A stretch of 64,000 nucleotides of DNA. Origin: Luzula sylvatica. Taxonomy: Eukaryota; Streptophyta; Magnoliopsida; Poales; Juncaceae. The notes below the pieces were generated by a model that was not told the origin of the DNA, searched no databases, and saw only the letters and a program-made list of their open reading frames with translations. Position 1 is the first letter of the stretch. Every line of letters begins with the position of its first letter. The position numbers and the translations under genes were made by a program. The DNA is taken from assembly GCA_946800325.1 (NCBI GenBank), contig OX326956.1:25146356-25210355 (forward strand), given 5' to 3'. Shown piece after piece: positions 12,697-26,212 of the stretch.

Positions 12697-14608
12697 GAAG
12701 GTGACATCACTTTTTGTTTATTTACAAAAACATTGAAAAAATAGAATTCCCATGTGTTAGTCTTCAATTTTGGAATATTTTTTCGGAAAACTTGAAAATA
12801 AAGTATTTTACTCGTTCTATATTGAAATCTTGGAATGTTTTTGAAAATATTGATAATTGACATTTTTAAAGGTGTTAGACTTCACTTTTTGTATTTTTGG
12901 AAATTTATTGAAAAAAATATAAATTCGTATGTGTTAGTCTTCAATTTCTGAGTTTTTTTAGGACAACGTAAAAATTAAATACTTTTCCCATTCCAAACAT
13001 AAATCTTGGAATTGCTTTAAAAAATGTGATAATTGACATATTTGAAGGTGTTAGACTTCACTTTTTGCAAAAAAAAAATTGAAAAAAAAATAGAAATCCG
13101 CATGTGTTGCTCTTCCATTTTGGAGTTTTTTTAAGGAAAACATGAAAATTAAGTATTTTTTTAGTTTTAGACATATATTTTTGCATTTAACAGAAAAATA
13201 TGATAATTAATTTTTTTGAAGATGTTAGACTTCACTTTTGTTATTTTTCCAAATATTTCGAAAAAAGTAGGAATTCGCATGTGTTAGTCTTCAATTTTTG
13301 AGTTTTTATATAAAAATATAAAAATTAAATATTTTTCTCATTCTAGACAGATATCTTTGGAATTTTTTGAAAAATATGATAATTGATATTTTTGAAGGTA
13401 TCAGACTTCACTTTTTGTTTTTTTATAAAAACATTGAAAAAATAGAATTCGCTTGTGTTAGTCTTCAATTTCTGAGTTTTTTTTAGGGCAACGTAAAAAT
13501 TAAATAATTTTCTCATTCCAATCATAAATATTGGAATTGCTTTAAAAAATATCATAATTGATATTTCCGAAGGTGAGACTTCACTTTTAGCAAAAATAAA
13601 TTGAAAAAAAAATAGAAATCCGCATGTGTTAGTCTTCCAATTTGGAGTATTTTTAAGGAAAACAAGAAAATTAAGTATTTTTTAGTTTTAGGCATATATT
13701 TTGGCATTTAGCAGAAAAATATGATAATTAATTTTTTGGAAGGTGTTAGACTTCACTTTTGGTATTTTTCCAAATATTTCGCAAAAAGTAGGAATTCGCA
13801 TGTGTTAGTCTTCAATTCTTGAGTTTTTATAGAAAAAAATGAAAATTAAATATTTTTCTCATTCTTGACATATATCTTTGGAATTTTTTGAAAAATTAGA
13901 AAATTGATATTTTTGAAGGTTCACTTTTTGTTTTTTTACAAAAACATTGAAAAAATAGAATTCCCATGTGTTAGTCTTCAATTTTTGAATATTTTTTCGG
14001 AAAACATGAAAATAAAATATTTTACTCGTTTTATATTGAAATCTTGGAATGTTTTTGAAAATATTGATAATTGATATTTTTAAAGGTGTTAGACTTCACT
14101 TTTTGTATTTTTGGAAATTTATTGAAAAAAACATAAATTCGTATGTGTTAGTCTTCAATTTCTGAGTTTTTTTGGGACAACGTAAAAATTAAATACTTTT
14201 GTCATTCCAAACATAAATCTTGGAATTGCTTTAAAAAATATGATAATTGATATTTTTGAAGGTGTTAGACTTCACTTTTTGCAAAAAAAAAAATTGAAAA
14301 AAAATAGAAATCCGCATGTGTTGCTCTTCCATTTTGGAGTTTTTTTTAAAGAAAACAAGAAAATTAAGTATTTTTTTAGTTTTAGATATATATTTTTGCA
14401 TTTAACAGAAAAATATGATAATTAATTTTTTTGAAGATGTTAGACTTCAATTTTGGTATTTTTCCAAATATTTCGAAAAAAGTAGGAATTCGCATGTGTT
14501 AGTCTTCAATTTTTGAGTTTTTATAGAAAAAATGAAAATTAAATATTTTTCTCATTCTAGACAGATATCTTTGGAATTTTTTGAAAAATATGATAATTGA
14601 TATTTTTG
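12697..14608 (+). repeat. Higher-order repeat unit 1, ~1.91 kb (11 monomers)
   Basis: Bounded by a shortened A copy (GAAGGTGACATCAC here; GAAGGTGACTTCAC in the next unit), followed by TTGTTTATTTAC. It contains an A-to-C junction at 13455 where class B is missing. It also contains the marker GAAGGTTCAC near 13918. These markers recur in order in the next two units. Confidence 0.75.
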
Positions 14609-17223
14609 AAGGTGACTTCACTTTTTGTTTATTTACAAAAACATTGAAAAAATAGAATTCCCATGTGTTAGTATTCAATTTTGGAATATTTTTTCGGAAA
14701 ACTTGAAAATAAAGTATTTTACTCGTTCTATATTGAAATCTTGGAATGTTTTTGAAAATATTGATAATTGACATTTTTAAAGGTGTTAGACTTCACTTTT
14801 TGTATTTTTGGAAATTTATTGAAAAAAATATAAATTCGTATGTGTTAGTCTTCAATTTCTGAGTTTTTTTTAGGACAACGTAAAAATTAAATACTTTTCC
14901 CATTCCAAACATAAATCTTGGAATTGCTTTAAAAAATGTGATAATTGACATATTTGAAGGTGTTAGACTTCACTTTTTGCAAAAAAAAAATTGAAAAAAA
15001 AATAGAAATCCACATGTGTTGCTCTTCCATTTTGGAGTTTTTTTAAGGAAAACATGAAAATTAAGTATTTTTTTAGTTTTAGACATATATTTTTGCATTT
15101 AACAGAAAAATATGATAATTAATTTTTTTGAAGATGTTAGACTTCACTTTTGTTATTTTTCCAAATATTTCGAAAAAAGTAGGAATTCGCATGTGTTAGT
15201 CTTCAATTTTTGAGTTTTTATATAAAAATATAAAAATTAAATATTTTTCTCATTCTAGACAGATATCTTTGGAATTTTTTGAAAAATATGATAATTGATA
15301 TTTTTGAAGGTATCAGACTTCACTTTTTGTTTTTTTATAAAAACATTGAAAAAATAGAATTCGCTTGTGTTAGTCTTCAATTTCTGAGTTTTTTTTAGGG
15401 CAACGTAAAAATTAAATAATTTTCTCATTCCAATCATAAATCTTGGAATTGCTTTAAAAAATATCATAATTGATATTTCCGAAGGTGTTAGACTTCACTT
15501 TTAGCAAAAATAAATTGGAAAAAAAATAGAAATCCGCATGTGTTAGTCTTCCAATTTGGAGTATTTTTAAGGAAAACAAGAAAATTAAGTATTTTTTAGT
15601 TTTAGGCATATATTTTGGCATTTAGCCGAAAAATATGATAATTAATTTTTTGGAAGGTGTTAGACTTCACTTTTGGTATTTTTCCAAATATTTCGCAAAA
15701 AGTAGGAATTCGCATGTGTTAGTCTTCAATTCTTGAGTTTTTATAGAAAAAAATGAAAATTAAATATTTTTCTCATTCTTGACATATATCTTTGGAATTT
15801 TTTGAAAAATTTGAAAATTGATATTTTTGAAGGTTCACTGTTTGTTTTTTTACAAAAACATTGAAAAAATAGAATTCCCATGTGTTAGTCTTCAATTTTT
15901 GAATATTTTTTCGGAAAACATGAAAATAAAATATTTTACTCGTTTTATATTGAAATCTTGGAATGTTTTTGAAAATATTGATAATTGATATTTTTAAAGG
16001 TGTTAGACTTCACTTTTTGTATTTTTGGAAATTTATTGAAAAAAACATAAATTCGTATGTGTTAGTCTTCAATTTCTGAGTTTTTTTAGGACAACGTAAA
16101 AATTAAATACTTTTGTCATTCCAAACATAAATCTTGGAATTGCTTTAAAAAATATGATAATTGATATTTTTGAAGGTGTTAGACTTCACTTTTTGCAAAA
16201 AAAAAAATTGAAAAAAAATAGAAATCCGCATGTGTTGCTCTTCCATTTTGGAGTTTTTTTTAAAGAAAACAAGAAAATTAAGTATTTTTTTAGTTTTAGA
16301 TATATATTTTTGCATTTAACAGAAAAATATGATAATTAATTTTTTTGAAGATGTTAGACTTCAATTTTGGTATTTTTCCAAATATTTCGAAAAAAGTAGG
16401 AATTCGCATGTATTAGTCTTCAATTTTTGAGTTTTTATAGAAAAAATGAAAATTAAATATTTTTCTCATTCTAGACAGATATCTTTGGAATTTTTTGAAA
16501 AATATGATAATTGATATTTTTCAAGGTATTAGACTTCACTTTTTGTTTTTTTACAAAAACATTGAAAAAATAGAATTTGCTTGTGTTAATCTTCAATTTT
16601 GGAATATTTTTTAGGAAAACATGAAAATTAAATATTTTACTCGTTCTATATTGAAATCTTGGAATGTTTTTGCAAATATTTATAAGTAATATTTTTAAAG
16701 GTGTTAGACTTCACTTTTTGTATTTTTGGAAATTTATTGAAAAAAATATAAATTCTTATGTGTTAGTCTTCAATTTCTGAGTTTTTTTTAGGGCAACGTA
16801 AAAATTAAATAATTTTCTCATTACATACATAAATCTTGGAATTGCTTTAAAAAATATCATAATTGATATTTCCGAAGGTGTTAGACTTCACATTTTGCAA
16901 ATAATAAATTGAAAAAAAAATATAAATCCGCATATGTTAGTCTTCCATTTTGGAGTATTTTTAAGGAAAACAAGAAAATTAAGTATTTTTTTAGTTTTAG
17001 ACATATATTTTGGCATTTAACAGAAAAACATGATAATTAATTTTTTTGAAGGTGTTTAGACTTCACTTTTGGTATTTTTCCAAATATTTCGCAAAAAGTA
17101 GGAATTCACATGTGTTAGTCTTCAATTTTTGAGTTTTGATAGAAAAAAATGAAAATTAAATATTTTTCTCATTCTGGACAGATATCTTTGGAATTTTTTG
17201 AAAAATATGATAATTGATATTTT
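14609..17223 (+). repeat. Higher-order repeat unit 2, ~2.62 kb (15 monomers)
   Basis: Shares unit 1's markers in order (A-to-C junction at 15367, GAAGGTTCAC near 15831), but carries about 700 extra bases, one tetramer, in about 16.4-17.1 kb. That tetramer includes TTTTCAAGGTATTAG and GAATTTGCTTGTGTTAATC. Confidence 0.75.
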
Positions 17224-19845
17224 TGAAGGTGACTTCACTTTTTGTTTATTTACAAAAACATTGAAAAAATAGAATTCCCATGTGTTAGTCTTCAATTTTG
17301 GAATATTTTTTCGGAAAACTTGAAAATAAAGTATTTTACTCGTTCTATATTGAAATCTTGGAATGTTTTTGAAAATATTGATAATTGACATTTTTAAAGG
17401 TGTTAGACTTCACTTTTTGTATTTTTGGAAATTTATTGAAAAAAATATAAATTCGTATGTGTTAGTCTTCAATTTCTGAGTTTTTTTTAGGACAACGTAA
17501 AAATTAAATACTTTTCCCATTCCAAACATAAATCTTGGAATTGCTTTAAAAAATGTGATAATTGACATATTTGAAGGTGTTAGACTTCACTTTTTGCAAA
17601 AAAAAAATTGAAAAAAAAATAGAAATCCACATGTGTTGCTCTTCCATTTTGGAGTTTTTTTAAGGAAAACATGAAAATTAAGTATTTTTTTAGTTTTAGA
17701 CATATATTTTTGCATTTAACAGAAAAATATGATAATTAATTTTTTTGAAGATGTTAGACTTCACTTTTGTTATTTTTCCAAATATTTCGAAAAAAGTAGG
17801 AATTCGCATGTGTTAGTCTTCAATTTTTGAGTTTTTATATAAAAATATAAAAATTAAATATTTTTCTCATTCTAGACAGATATCTTTGGAATTTTTTGAA
17901 AAATATGATAATTGATATTTTTGAAGGTATCAGACTTCACTTTTTGTTTTTTTATAAAAACATTGAAAAAATATGATTCGCTTGTGTTAGTCTTCAATTT
18001 CTGAGTTTTTTTTAGGGCAACGTAAAAATTAAATAATTTTCTCATTCCAATCATAAATCTTGGAATTGCTTTAAAAAATATCATAATTGATATTTCCGAA
18101 GGTGTTAGACTTCACTTTTAGCAAAAATAAATTAGAAAAAAAATAGAAATCCGCATGTGTTAGTCTTCCAATTTGGAGTATTTTTAAGGAAAACAAGAAA
18201 ATTAAGTATTTTTTAGTTTTAGGCATATATTTTGGCATTTAGCAGAAAAATATGATAATTAATTTTTTGGAAGGTGTTAGACTTCACTTTTGGTATTTTT
18301 CCAAATATTTCGCAAAAAGTAGGAATTCGCATGTGTTAGTCTTCAATTCTTGAGTTTTTATAGAAAAAAATGAAAATTAAATATTTTTCTCATTCTTGAC
18401 ATATATCTTTGGAATTTTTTGAAAAATTTGAAAATTGATATTTTTGAAGGTTCACTTTTTGTTTTTTTACAAAAACATTGAAAAAATAGAATTCCCATGT
18501 GTTAGTCTTCAATTTTTGAATATTTTTTCGGAAAACATGAAAATAAAATATTTTACTCGTTTTATATTGAAATCTTGGAATGTTTTTGAAAATATTGATA
18601 ATTGATATTTTTAAAGGTGTTAGACTTCACTTTTTGTATTTTTGGAAATTTATTGAAAAAAACATAAATTCGTATGTGTTAGTCTTCAATTTCTGAGTTT
18701 TTTTAGGACAACGTAAAAATTAAATACTTTTGTCATTCCAAACATAAATCTTGGAATTGCTTTAAAAAATATGATAATTGATATTTTTGAAGGTGTTAGA
18801 CTTCACTTTTTGCAAAAAAAAAAATTGAAAAAAAATAGAAATCCGCATGTGTTGCTCTTCCATTTTGGAGTTTTTTTTAAAGAAAACAAGAAAATTAAGT
18901 ATTTTTTTAGTTTTAGATATATATTTTTGCATTTAACAGAAAAATATGATAATTAATTTTTTTGAAGATGTTAGACTTCAATTTTGGTATTTTTCCAAAT
19001 ATTTCGAAAAAAGTAGGAATTCGCATGTATTAGTCTTCAATTTTTGAGTTTTTATAGAAAAAATGAAAATTAAATATTTTTCTCATTCTAGACAGATATC
19101 TTTGGAATTTTTTGAAAAATATGATAATTGATATTTTTCAAGGTATTAGACTTCACTTTTTGTTTTTTTACAAAAACATTGAAAAAATAGAATTTGCTTG
19201 TGTTAATCTTCAATTTTGGAATATTTTTTAGGAAAACATGAAAATTAAATATTTTACTCGTTCTATATTGAAATCTTGGAATGTTTTTGCAAATATTTAT
19301 AAGTAATATTTTTAAAGGTGTTAGACTTCACTTTTTGTATTTTTGGAAATTTATTGAAAAAAATATAAATTCTTATGTGTTAGTCTTCAATTTCTGAGTT
19401 TTTTTTAGGGCAACGTAAAAATTAAATAATTTTCTCATTACATACATAAATCTTGGAATTGCTTTAAAAAATATCATAATTGATATTTCCGAAGGTGTTA
19501 GACTTCACATTTTGCAAATAATAAATTGAAAAAAAAAATATAAATCCGCATATGTTAGTCTTCCATTTTGGAGTATTTTTAAGGAAAACAAGAAAATTAA
19601 GTATTTTTTTAGTTTTAGACATATATTTTGGCATTTAACAGAAAAACATGATAATTAATTTTTTTGAAGGTGTTTAGACTTCACTTTTGGTATTTTTCCA
19701 AATATTTCGCAAAAAGTAGGAATTCACATGTGTTAGTCTTCAATTTTTGAGTTTTGATAGAAAAAAATGAAAATTAAATATTTTTCTCATTCTGGACAGA
19801 TATCTTTGGAATTTTTTGAAAAATATGATAATTGATATTTTTGAA
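17224..19845 (+). repeat. Higher-order repeat unit 3, ~2.62 kb (15 monomers)
   Basis: A near copy of unit 2, including the extra tetramer and private variants such as GCATGTATTAGTC (about 16404 and 19022). The A-to-C junction lies at 17984. The copy stops at about 19845, where GAAGGTGACTTCAC is replaced by GAAGGTACC plus a T run. Confidence 0.75.
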
Positions 19846-21825
19846 GGTACCTTTTTTTTTTTTTACAAAAAAGTCGAAAAAATAGAATTCGCATGTGTTA
19901 GTCTTCAATTTTTGAATAATTTTTAGGAAAACATGAAAATAAAGTATTTTACTCGTTCTATATTGAAATCTTGGAATGTTTTTGAAAATATTTATCCTTG
20001 GTATTTTTAAATGTGTTAGACTTCACTTTTTGTATTTTTGTAATTTATTGAAAAAAATATAAATTCGTATGTGTTAGTCTACAATTTCTGAGTTTTTTTT
20101 AGGGCAACGTTAAAATTAAATAATTTTCTCATTCCTAGCATAAATCTTGGAATTGCTTTAAAAAATAAGATAATTTATATTTTTGAAGGTGGAATTCACT
20201 TTTTGCGAAAAATAAATTGAAAACAAAATACAAATCCGCACGTGTTAGTCTTCCATTTTGGAGTTTTTTTAAGGAAAACATGAAAATTAAGTATTTTTTT
20301 AGTTTTAGACATATATTTTGGCATTTAACAGAAAATATGATAATTAATTTTTTTGAAGGTGATAGACTTCACTTTTTGTATTTTTCCAAATATTTCGAAA
20401 AAAGTAGGAATTCGCATGTGTTAGTCTTCAATTTTTGAGTTGTTATAGAAAAAAATGAAAATTAGATATTTTTCTCATTCTAGACAGATATCTTTGGAAT
20501 TTTTTGAAAAATGTGATAATTGATATTTTTGAAGGTATAAGACTTCACTTTTTGTTTTTTTTACAAAAACATTGAAAAAATAGAATTCGCATGTGTTAGT
20601 CTTCAATTTTGAAATATTTTTTCGGAAAACATGAAAATAAAGTATTTTACTCGTTCTATATTGAAATCTTGGAATGTTTTTGAAAATATTGATAATTGAT
20701 ATTTTTAAAGGTGTTAGACTTCACTTTTTCTATTTTTGGAAATTTATTGAAAAAAATATAAATTCGTATGTGTTAGTCTTCAATTTCTGAGTTTTTTTTA
20801 GGACAACGTAAAAATTAAATACTTTTCTCATTCCAAACATAAATCTTGGAATTGCTTTAAAAACTATGATATTTGATATTTTTGAAGGTGTGAGACGTCA
20901 CTTTTTGCAAAAAAAAAATTGAAAAAAAAATAGAAATCCGTACGTGTTAGTCTTCCATTTTGGAGTATTTTTAAGGAAAACATGAAAATGAAGTATTTTT
21001 TTAGTTTTAGACAACATATATTTTGGCATTTGACTGAAAAATATGATAATTAATTTTTTTGAAGGTGTTAGACTTCACTTTTGGTATTTTTCCAAATATT
21101 TCGCAAAAAGTAGGAATTCGCATGTGTTAGTCTTCAATTTTTGAGTTTTTATAGAAAAAAATGAAAATTAGATATTTTTCTCATTCTGGACAGATATCTG
21201 TGGAATTTTTTGAAAAATATGATAATTGATATTTTTGAAGGTATTAGACTTCACTTTTTGTTTTTTTACAAAAACATTGAAAAAATAGAATTCCCATGTG
21301 TTAGTCTTCAATTTTGGAATATTTTTTCGGAACACATGAAAATAAAGTATTTTGCTCGTTCTATATTGAAATCTTGGAATGTTTTTGAAAATATTTATAA
21401 TTGATATTTTTAAAGGTGTTAGACTTCACTTTTTATATTTTTGGAAATTTATTGAAAAAAATATAAATTCTTATGTGTTAGTCTTCAATTTCTGAGTTTT
21501 TTTTAGGGCAACGTAAAAATTAAATACTTTTCTCATTCCAAACATAAATCTTGGAATTGCTTTAAAAAATATGATAATTGATATTTTTGAAGGTGTTAGT
21601 CTTCACTTTTTGCAAAACATAAATTGAAAAAAAAATAGAAATCCGCACGTGTTAGTCTTCCATTTTGGAGTTTTTTTAAGGAAAACATGAAAATTAAGTA
21701 TTTTTTTAGTTTTAGACATATATTTTGGCATTTGACTGAAAAATATGATAATTAATTTTTTTGAAGATGTTAGACTTCACTTTTGGTATTTTTCCAAATA
21801 TTTCGAAAAAAGTTGGAATTCGCAT
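19846..21825 (+). repeat. Array segment between the two higher-order repeat families
   Basis: About 11 monomers. The B-missing units end here and the A-missing family has not begun. It carries a marker insertion, AGACAACATATATTTTGG, near 21010. That marker recurs near 23640 and 28030, linking this segment to the family on its right. CACGTG at the C/D boundary becomes common from here on. Confidence 0.6.
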
Positions 21826-24459
21826 GTGTTAGTCTTCAATTTTGGAATATTTTTTAGGAAAACAAGAAAATTAAGTATTTTACTCGTTCTATATTGAAAT
21901 CTTGGAATGTTTTTGAATATATTTATAATTGATATTTTTAAAGGTGTGAGACTTCATTTTTTGTATTTTTGGAAATTTATTGAAAAAAATATAAATTCGT
22001 ATGTGTTAGTCTTCAATTTCTAAGTTTTTTTAGGGCAACGTAAAAATTAAATAATTTTCTCATTCCAAACATAAATCTTGGAATTGCTTTAAAAAATATG
22101 ATAATTCATATTTTTGAAGGTGTTCTTCACTTTTTGCAAAAAATAAATTGCAAAAAAAATAGAAATCCGCACGTGTTAGTCTTCCATTTTGGAGTTTTTT
22201 TTAAGGAAAACATGAAAATTAATTATTTTTTTAGTTTTAGACATATATTTTGGCATTTAACAGAAAAATATGATAATTAATTTTTTTGAAGGTGTTAGAC
22301 TTCACTTTTGGTATTTTTCCAAATATTTCGAAAAAAGTAGGAATTCGCATGTGTTAGTCTTCAATTTTTGAGTTTTTATAGAAAAAAATGAAAATTAAAT
22401 ATTTTTCTCATTCTAGACAGATATCTTTGGAATTTTTTGAAAAATATGAAAATTGATATTTTTGAAAGTATTAGACTCCACTTTTTGTTTTTTTACAAAA
22501 ACATTGAAAAAATAGAATTCGCATGTGTTAGTCTTCAATTTTGAAATATTTTTAAGGAAAACATGAAAATTAAGTATTTTACTCGATCTATATTGAAATC
22601 TTGGAATGTTTTTGAAAATATTTATAATCGATATTTTTAAAGGTGTTAGACTTCACTTTTTGTATTTTGGGAAATTTATTGAAAAAAATATAAATTCGTA
22701 TGTGTTAGTCTTCAATTTCTGAGTTTTTTTTTGGGCAACGTAAAAATTAAATAATTTTCTCATTCCAAACATAAATCTTGGAATTGCTTTAAAAAATATG
22801 ATAATTGATATTTTTGAAGGTAGACTTCACTTTTTGCAAAAAATAAATTGAAAAAAAAATAGAAATCCGCACGTGTTAGTCTTCCATTTTGGAGTATTTT
22901 TAAGGAAAACATTAAAATTAAGTATTTTTTTTAGTTTTAGACATATATTTTGGCATTTATCCGAAAAATATGATAATTAATTTTTTTGAAGGTGTTAGAC
23001 TTCACTTTTGGTATTTTTCCAAATATTTCGCAAAAAGTAGGAATTCGCATGTGTTAGTCTTCAATTTTTGAGTTTTTATAGAAAAAAATGAAAATTAAAT
23101 ATTTTTCTCATTCTAGACAGATATCTTTGGAATTTTTTGAAAAATATGAAAATTGATATTTTTGATGGTGATATGACTTCACTTTTAGTTTTTTTACAAA
23201 AACATTGAAAAAATAGAATTCCCATGTGTTAGTCTTCAATTTTGGAATATTTTTTCGGAACACATGAAAATAAAGTATTTTACTCGTTCTATATTGAAAT
23301 CTTGGAATGTTTTAGAAAATATTTATAATTGATATTTTTAAAGGTGTTAGACTTCACTTTTTGTATTTTTGGAAATTTATTGAAAAAAATATAAATTCTT
23401 ATGTGTTAGTCTTCAATTTCTGAGTTTTTTTTAGGGCAACGTCAAAATTAAATACTTTTCTCATTCCAAATATAAATCTTGGAATTGCTTTAAAAACTAT
23501 GATATTTGATATTTTTGAAGGTGTTAGACTTCACTTTTTGCAAAACATAAATTGAAAAAAAAATAGAAATCCGCACGTGTTAGTCTTCCATTTTGGAGTA
23601 TTTTTAAGGAAAACATGAAAATGAAGTATTTTTTTAGTTTTAGACAACATATATTTTGGCATTTAACAGAAAAATATGATAATTAATTTTTTTGAAGGTG
23701 TTAGACTTCACTTTTGGTATTTTTCCAAATATTTCGCAAAAAGTAGGAATTCGCATGTGTTAGTCTTCAATTTTTGAGTTTTTATAGAAAAAAATGAAAA
23801 TTAGATATTTTTCTCATTCTAGACAGATATCTTTGGAATTTTTTGAAAAATGTGATAATTGATATTTTTGAAGGTATAAGACTTCACTTTTTGTTTTTTT
23901 TACAAAAACATTGAAAAAATAGAATTCGCATGTGTTAGTCTTCAATTTTGAAATATTTTTTCGGAAAACATGAAAATAAAGTATTTTACTCGTTCTATAT
24001 TGAAATCTTGGAATGTTTTTGAAAATATTGATAATTGATATTTTTAAAGGTGTTAGACTTCACTTTTTCTATTTTTGGAAATTTATTGAAAAAAATATAA
24101 ATTCGTATGTGTTAGTCTTCAATTTCTGAGTTTTTTTTAGGACAACGTAAAAATTAAATACTTTTATCATTCCAAACATAAATCTTGGAATTGCTTTAAA
24201 AAATATTATAATTGATATTTTTGAAGGTGTGAGACGTCACTCTTTGCAAAAAAAAAATTGAAAAAAAAATAGAAATCCGTACGTGTTAGTCTTCCATTTT
24301 GGAGTTTTTTTAAGGAAAACATGAAAATTAAGTATTTTTTTAGTTTTAGACATATATTTTGGCATTTGACTGAAAAATATGATAATTAATTTTTTTGAAG
24401 ATGTTAGACTTCACTTTTGGTATTTTTCCAAATATTTCGAAAAAAGTTGGAATTCGCAT
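21826..24459 (+). repeat. Higher-order unit, 2634 bp (15 monomers)
   Basis: Starts at a D-to-B junction: AAGTTGGAATTCGCAT of class D is followed directly by class B, with class A skipped. The length is 16 minus 1 monomers. The next such junction ends it. Confidence 0.8.
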
Positions 24460-26212
24460 GTGTTAGTCTTCAATTTTGGAATATTTTTTAGGAAAACAAG
24501 AAAATTAAGTATTTTACTCGTTCTATATTGAAATCTTGGAATGTTTTTGAATATATTTATAATTGATATTTTTAAAGGTGTGAGACTTCATTTTTTGTAT
24601 TTTTGGAAATTTATTGAAAAAAATATAAATTCGTATGTGTTAGTCTTCAATTTCTAAGTTTTTTTTAGGGCAACGTAAAAATAAAATAATTTTCTCATTC
24701 CAAACATAAATCTTGGAATTGCTTTAAAAAATATGATAATTCATATTTTTGAAGGTGTTCTTCACTTTTTGCAAAAAATAAATTGCAAAAAAAATAGAAA
24801 TCCGCACGTGTTAGTCTTCAATTTTTGAGTTTTTATAGAAAAAAATGAAAATTAAATATTTTTCTCATTCTGGACAGATATCTTTGGAATTTTTTGAAAA
24901 ATATGATAATTGATATTTTTGAAGGTATTAGACTTCACTTTTTGTTTTTTTACAAAAACATTGAAAAAATAGAATTCCCATGTGTTAGTCTTCAATTTTG
25001 GAATATTTTTTCGGAACACATGAAAATAAAGTATTTTGCTCGTTCTATATTGAAATCTTGGAATGTTTTTGAAAATATTTATAATTGATATTTTTAAAGG
25101 TGTTAGACTTCACTTTTTATATTTTTGGAAATTTATTGAAAAAAATATAAATTCTTATGTGTTAGTCTTCAATTTCTGAGTTTTTTTTAGGGCAACGTAA
25201 AAATTAAATACTTTTCTCATTCCAAACATAAATCTTGGAATTGCTTTAAAAAATATGATAATTGATATTTTTGAAGGTGTTAGACTTCACTTTTTGCAAA
25301 ACATAAATTGAAAAAAAAATAGAAATCCGCACGTGTTAGTCTTCCATTTTGGAGTATTTTTAAGGAAAACATGAAAATGAAGTATTTTTTTAGTTTTAGA
25401 CATATATTTTGGCATTTAACAGAAAAATATGATAATTAATTTTTTTGAAGGTGTTAGACTTCACTTTTGGTATTTTTCCAAATATTTCGCAAAAAGTAGG
25501 AATTCGCATGTGTTAGTCTTCAATTTTTGAGTTTTTATAGAAAAAAATGAAAATTAGATATTTTTCTCATTCTAGACAGATATCTTTGGAATTTTTTGAA
25601 AAATGTGATAATTGATATTTTTGAAGGTATAAGACTTCACTTTTTGTTTTTTTTACAAAAACATTGAAAAAATAGAATTCGCATGTGTTAGTCTTCAATT
25701 TTGAAATATTTTTTCGGAAAACATGAAAATAAAGTATTTTACTCGTTCTATATTGAAATCTTGGAATGTTTTTGAAAATATTGATAATTGATATTTTTAA
25801 AGGTGTTAGACTTCACTTTTTCTATTTTTGGAAATTTATTGAAAAAAATATAAATTCGTATGTGTTAGTCTTCAATTTCTGAGTTTTTTTTAGGACAACG
25901 TAAAAATTAAATACTTTTCTCATTCCAAACATAAATCTTGGAATTGCTTTAAAAAATATTATAATTGATATTTTTGAAGGTGTGAGACGTCACTTTTTGC
26001 AAAAAAAAAATAGAAAAAAAAATAGAAATCCGTACGTGTTAGTCTTCCATTTTGGAGTTTTTTTAAGGAAAACATGAAAATTAAGTATTTTTTTAGTTTT
26101 AGACATATATTTTGGCATTTGACTGAAAAATATGATAATTAATTTTTTTGAAGATGTTAGACTTCACTTTTGGTATTTTTCCAAATATTTCGAAAAAAGT
26201 TTGAATTCGCAT
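24460..26212 (+). repeat. Higher-order unit, 1753 bp (10 monomers), with a second skip
   Basis: Starts at a D-to-B junction and also has a C-to-A junction at 24808, where class D is missing (GAAATCCGCAC of C followed by the A text TTTTGAGTTTTTATAG). Twelve minus two monomers explains the length. Confidence 0.8.
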
